A DNA stretch of 24,327 bases. It comes from Sulfurospirillum sp. UBA6790. GTDB taxonomy: Bacteria > Campylobacterota > Campylobacteria > Campylobacterales > Sulfurospirillaceae. The position numbers and the translations under genes are program-made. Shown here in pieces: positions 22,893 through 24,327 of this stretch (its first letter is position 1; each line of letters opens with the position of its first letter). The stretch covers positions 1 to 24,327 of the forward strand of contig DKFS01000008.1 in NCBI GenBank assembly GCA_002452855.1. Reading direction: 5' to 3'. The notes beneath the pieces are model-generated. The model was not told the DNA's origin, did not search any database, and saw only the letters and a program-made list of their open reading frames with translations.

Positions 22893-23704
22893 TGAAAAAG
22901 TTTCCGTATGTGAGCACTACACTAGTAGTGCTCATCTTTGGCTTCTGTTTTATACTGCCTTTTTTTTATTCTACTTCTGCTTATACCCTTGATCCTTCTT
23001 CAATTCTTTTGAGTCCTAATTTGCACCATTATCTTGGAACAGATCGCCTTGGAAGGGATTTATTGGCTCGTTTGATGATTGGCGGACAAGTTTCCTTATT
23101 AATAGGGTTAAGTAGTGCTCTCATTGCGAGTCTTTTAGGTCTGATGATTGGCATTAGTGCTGGATTTTTTCAAAAAGGCATTGATAAATTAGTTATTGTT
23201 TTGATTGACCTTTTTCTTACGTTTCCTACATTCTTTTTGCTTTTGGCTCTTATTAGCTATATGAACGCATCGCTTTGGGTACTTGTTTTTATTATTTCCA
23301 TTACAGGATGGATGGGAATGGCACGTTTGATTCGTAGTGAAAGTTTTGCTATCTCCAATGCTCCTTTTATTAAAATTTTGAAACTTGCCCATGTCAGTAA
23401 ATTAAAAATTATTTTTAAATATTTTTCCCCTTTGTTAGCGCCTATTTTTTTTATTAGTTTTACATTTGGCGTCAGTGGGGCTATTTTAGCGGAGAGTGGA
23501 CTTAGCTTTTTAGGGATAGGAATTACACCGCCGCAAATGAGTTGGGGAGTGATTTTAAGCGAAGGCAAAGAGGTCATTGATATTGCTTGGTGGCTGAGCT
23601 TTTTCCCTGGGTTTATGATCTTTTTGATTACATTCTCTTTGATACAAATTTCAGATTATCTTCAAAGTAAAAGTAATGAAAAAGATATTTTAAATGACGT
23701 TTGA
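22892..23704 (+). CDS. Peptide/nickel-type ABC transporter permease (OppC/DppC family)
   Basis: 270 residues with about six membrane helices. The family markers are the HHYLGTDRLGRDLLARLMIG segment near residues 47-66, the EAA-type cytoplasmic loop (around FIKILKLAHVSKLKIIFKYF) that contacts the ATPase, and AESGLSFLGIGITPPQMSWG. Such permeases pair with a DppB-type partner and import di/oligopeptides or nickel. No partner permease, binding protein or ATPase is in the window, which is unusual; the rest may lie upstream in the genome or downstream of the window. The GTG start overlaps the flgK stop, with AGGA 11 nt upstream. The stop lies 8 bases inside the next gene. Confidence 0.9.
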   Translation: MKKFPYVSTTLVVLIFGFCFILPFFYSTSAYTLDPSSILLSPNLHHYLGTDRLGRDLLARLMIGGQVSLLIGLSSALIASLLGLMIGISAGFFQKGIDKLVIVLIDLFLTFPTFFLLLALISYMNASLWVLVFIISITGWMGMARLIRSESFAISNAPFIKILKLAHVSKLKIIFKYFSPLLAPIFFISFTFGVSGAILAESGLSFLGIGITPPQMSWGVILSEGKEVIDIAWWLSFFPGFMIFLITFSLIQISDYLQSKSNEKDILNDV

Positions 23705-24327
23705 AGACATAGCACAGCTTCTAAAAAACGAAGCATCCAAACGAAATACTAGCACTGAACTGACAGCTGATAAGCCTGATCCTTTAATGATCGCATCGGC
23801 GTATAAAGATGAATACATTGCCCTTATTTGTGCTTTGTTTGCTTACGGAAATGCACAAGCTATTGTACGTTTTTTAGAAAGCTTAGATTTTTCCTTGCTA
23901 AATCAAGATGAAGATTCTATCAGAAAGACTCTTCATTCACACTACTATCGTTTCCAACAAAGTGCTGATATCCAAGCACTTTTTATTACCCTCAAACGAT
24001 TACGCGAAGATAAAAAATCTTTGGAGAACATTTTTTTACAAGGATACAAGCTTCGTCACAATGTTATGGATGGATTGAAAGAACTGATTCAAACTTTGTA
24101 CGAAGTTAATCCGTATCGTTCACGTGGATATCAGTTTTTATTAGGTACAATTCCATCCGACAATCCAACATCCCCCTACAAGAGATGGCATATGTTTCTT
24201 CGGTGGATGGTACGAGACGATACTCTTGATTTGGGATTGTGGAAAGCTGTAGAGACCAAAGATCTCTTAATGCTTTTAGATACCCATACTTTTTCCATTG
24301 GAAAAAAGTTAGGACTCATTCAAGATC
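23694..24327 (+). CDS. TIGR02757/DUF2400 family protein (cut by the window end)
   Basis: 211 codons are visible from ATG 23694, which overlaps the end of the permease gene by 11 nt, and the frame is open to the window edge. The reading frame shows PDPLMIASAYKDEYIALICA then FAYGNAQAIVRFLESL, later HYYRFQQSADIQAL, KRWHMFLRWMVRDDTLDLGL and a terminal LDTHTFSIGKKLGL. These are the family hallmarks. The family has helix-hairpin-helix, base-excision-glycosylase-like features, but no verified function that I know of. About 40-50 C-terminal residues are probably missing. Coupling to the permease suggests a common transcript but no obvious functional link. Confidence 0.85.
   Translation, partial: MTFEDIAQLLKNEASKRNTSTELTADKPDPLMIASAYKDEYIALICALFAYGNAQAIVRFLESLDFSLLNQDEDSIRKTLHSHYYRFQQSADIQALFITLKRLREDKKSLENIFLQGYKLRHNVMDGLKELIQTLYEVNPYRSRGYQFLLGTIPSDNPTSPYKRWHMFLRWMVRDDTLDLGLWKAVETKDLLMLLDTHTFSIGKKLGLIQD

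Noticed and set aside
1..24327. tRNA, rRNA, CRISPR array, insertion sequence or riboswitch
   Set aside because: I saw no cloverleaf, rRNA core, regularly spaced repeat-spacer series, transposase or known aptamer pattern on either strand by eye. A covariance-model search was not possible.

Overview
The window looks like chromosome of a motile, microaerophilic or anaerobic member of the Campylobacterota, most likely Sulfurospirillum or a close relative. The evidence is moderate GC (about 40% in sampled lines), the order flgI-flgJ-flgM-flgN-like-flgK, a separate flaG-fliD-fliS cluster, flagellar promoters of the sigma-54 and sigma-28 types, and an anaerobic indolepyruvate:ferredoxin oxidoreductase operon. 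The genus is inferred from gene content and was not tested by a search.

Layout. 1-1581: the 3' end of a nitroreductase-family gene, then a convergent DNA photolyase (phrB). 1707-4784: a double-Cache chemoreceptor and, convergent with it, a DUF523-DUF1722 protein (TudS/YbgA type). 4915-6865: a small accessory island holding a very AT-rich unknown membrane protein and a RhuM-Fic/Doc protein. 6908-12404: a tightly packed minus-strand operon iorA-iorB-paaK-ACT-paaK for interconverting 2-oxo acids, acyl-CoAs and free (aryl)acetic acids. Divergent from it, 12621-14428: a 55-residue symporter accessory protein and a sodium:solute symporter, probably the uptake or export system for the operon's substrates. 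14456-17162 (minus): flaG-fliD-fliS-fliT-like, behind a sigma-28-type promoter. 17284-18915: an unknown small protein, rsmD and a DUF1003 membrane protein with overlapping ends. 18973-22892: flgI-flgJ-flgM-flgN-like-flgK, with a sigma-54-type promoter before flgI and a sigma-28-type promoter before flgM. The same strand continues with overlapping reading frames into an OppC/DppC-type permease and a DUF2400/TIGR02757 gene cut by the window end. No rRNA, tRNA, CRISPR array or insertion sequence was seen, and no gene-free stretch exceeds 300 bases.

The most unusual signal is a dispersed 12-bp palindrome, TTTACATGTAAA. It occurs nine times perfectly, always as YTTTACATGTAAAR, with a few near-copies. 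By base composition well under 0.01 copies would be expected in a window this size. Copies lie inside coding regions (read as Phe-Thr-Cys-Lys or Leu-His-Val-Lys), at gene ends (supplying a stop codon), and as paired copies that build a terminator-like hairpin. It resembles highly iterated palindromes such as cyanobacterial HIP1, or uptake signal sequences, and its role here is unknown.
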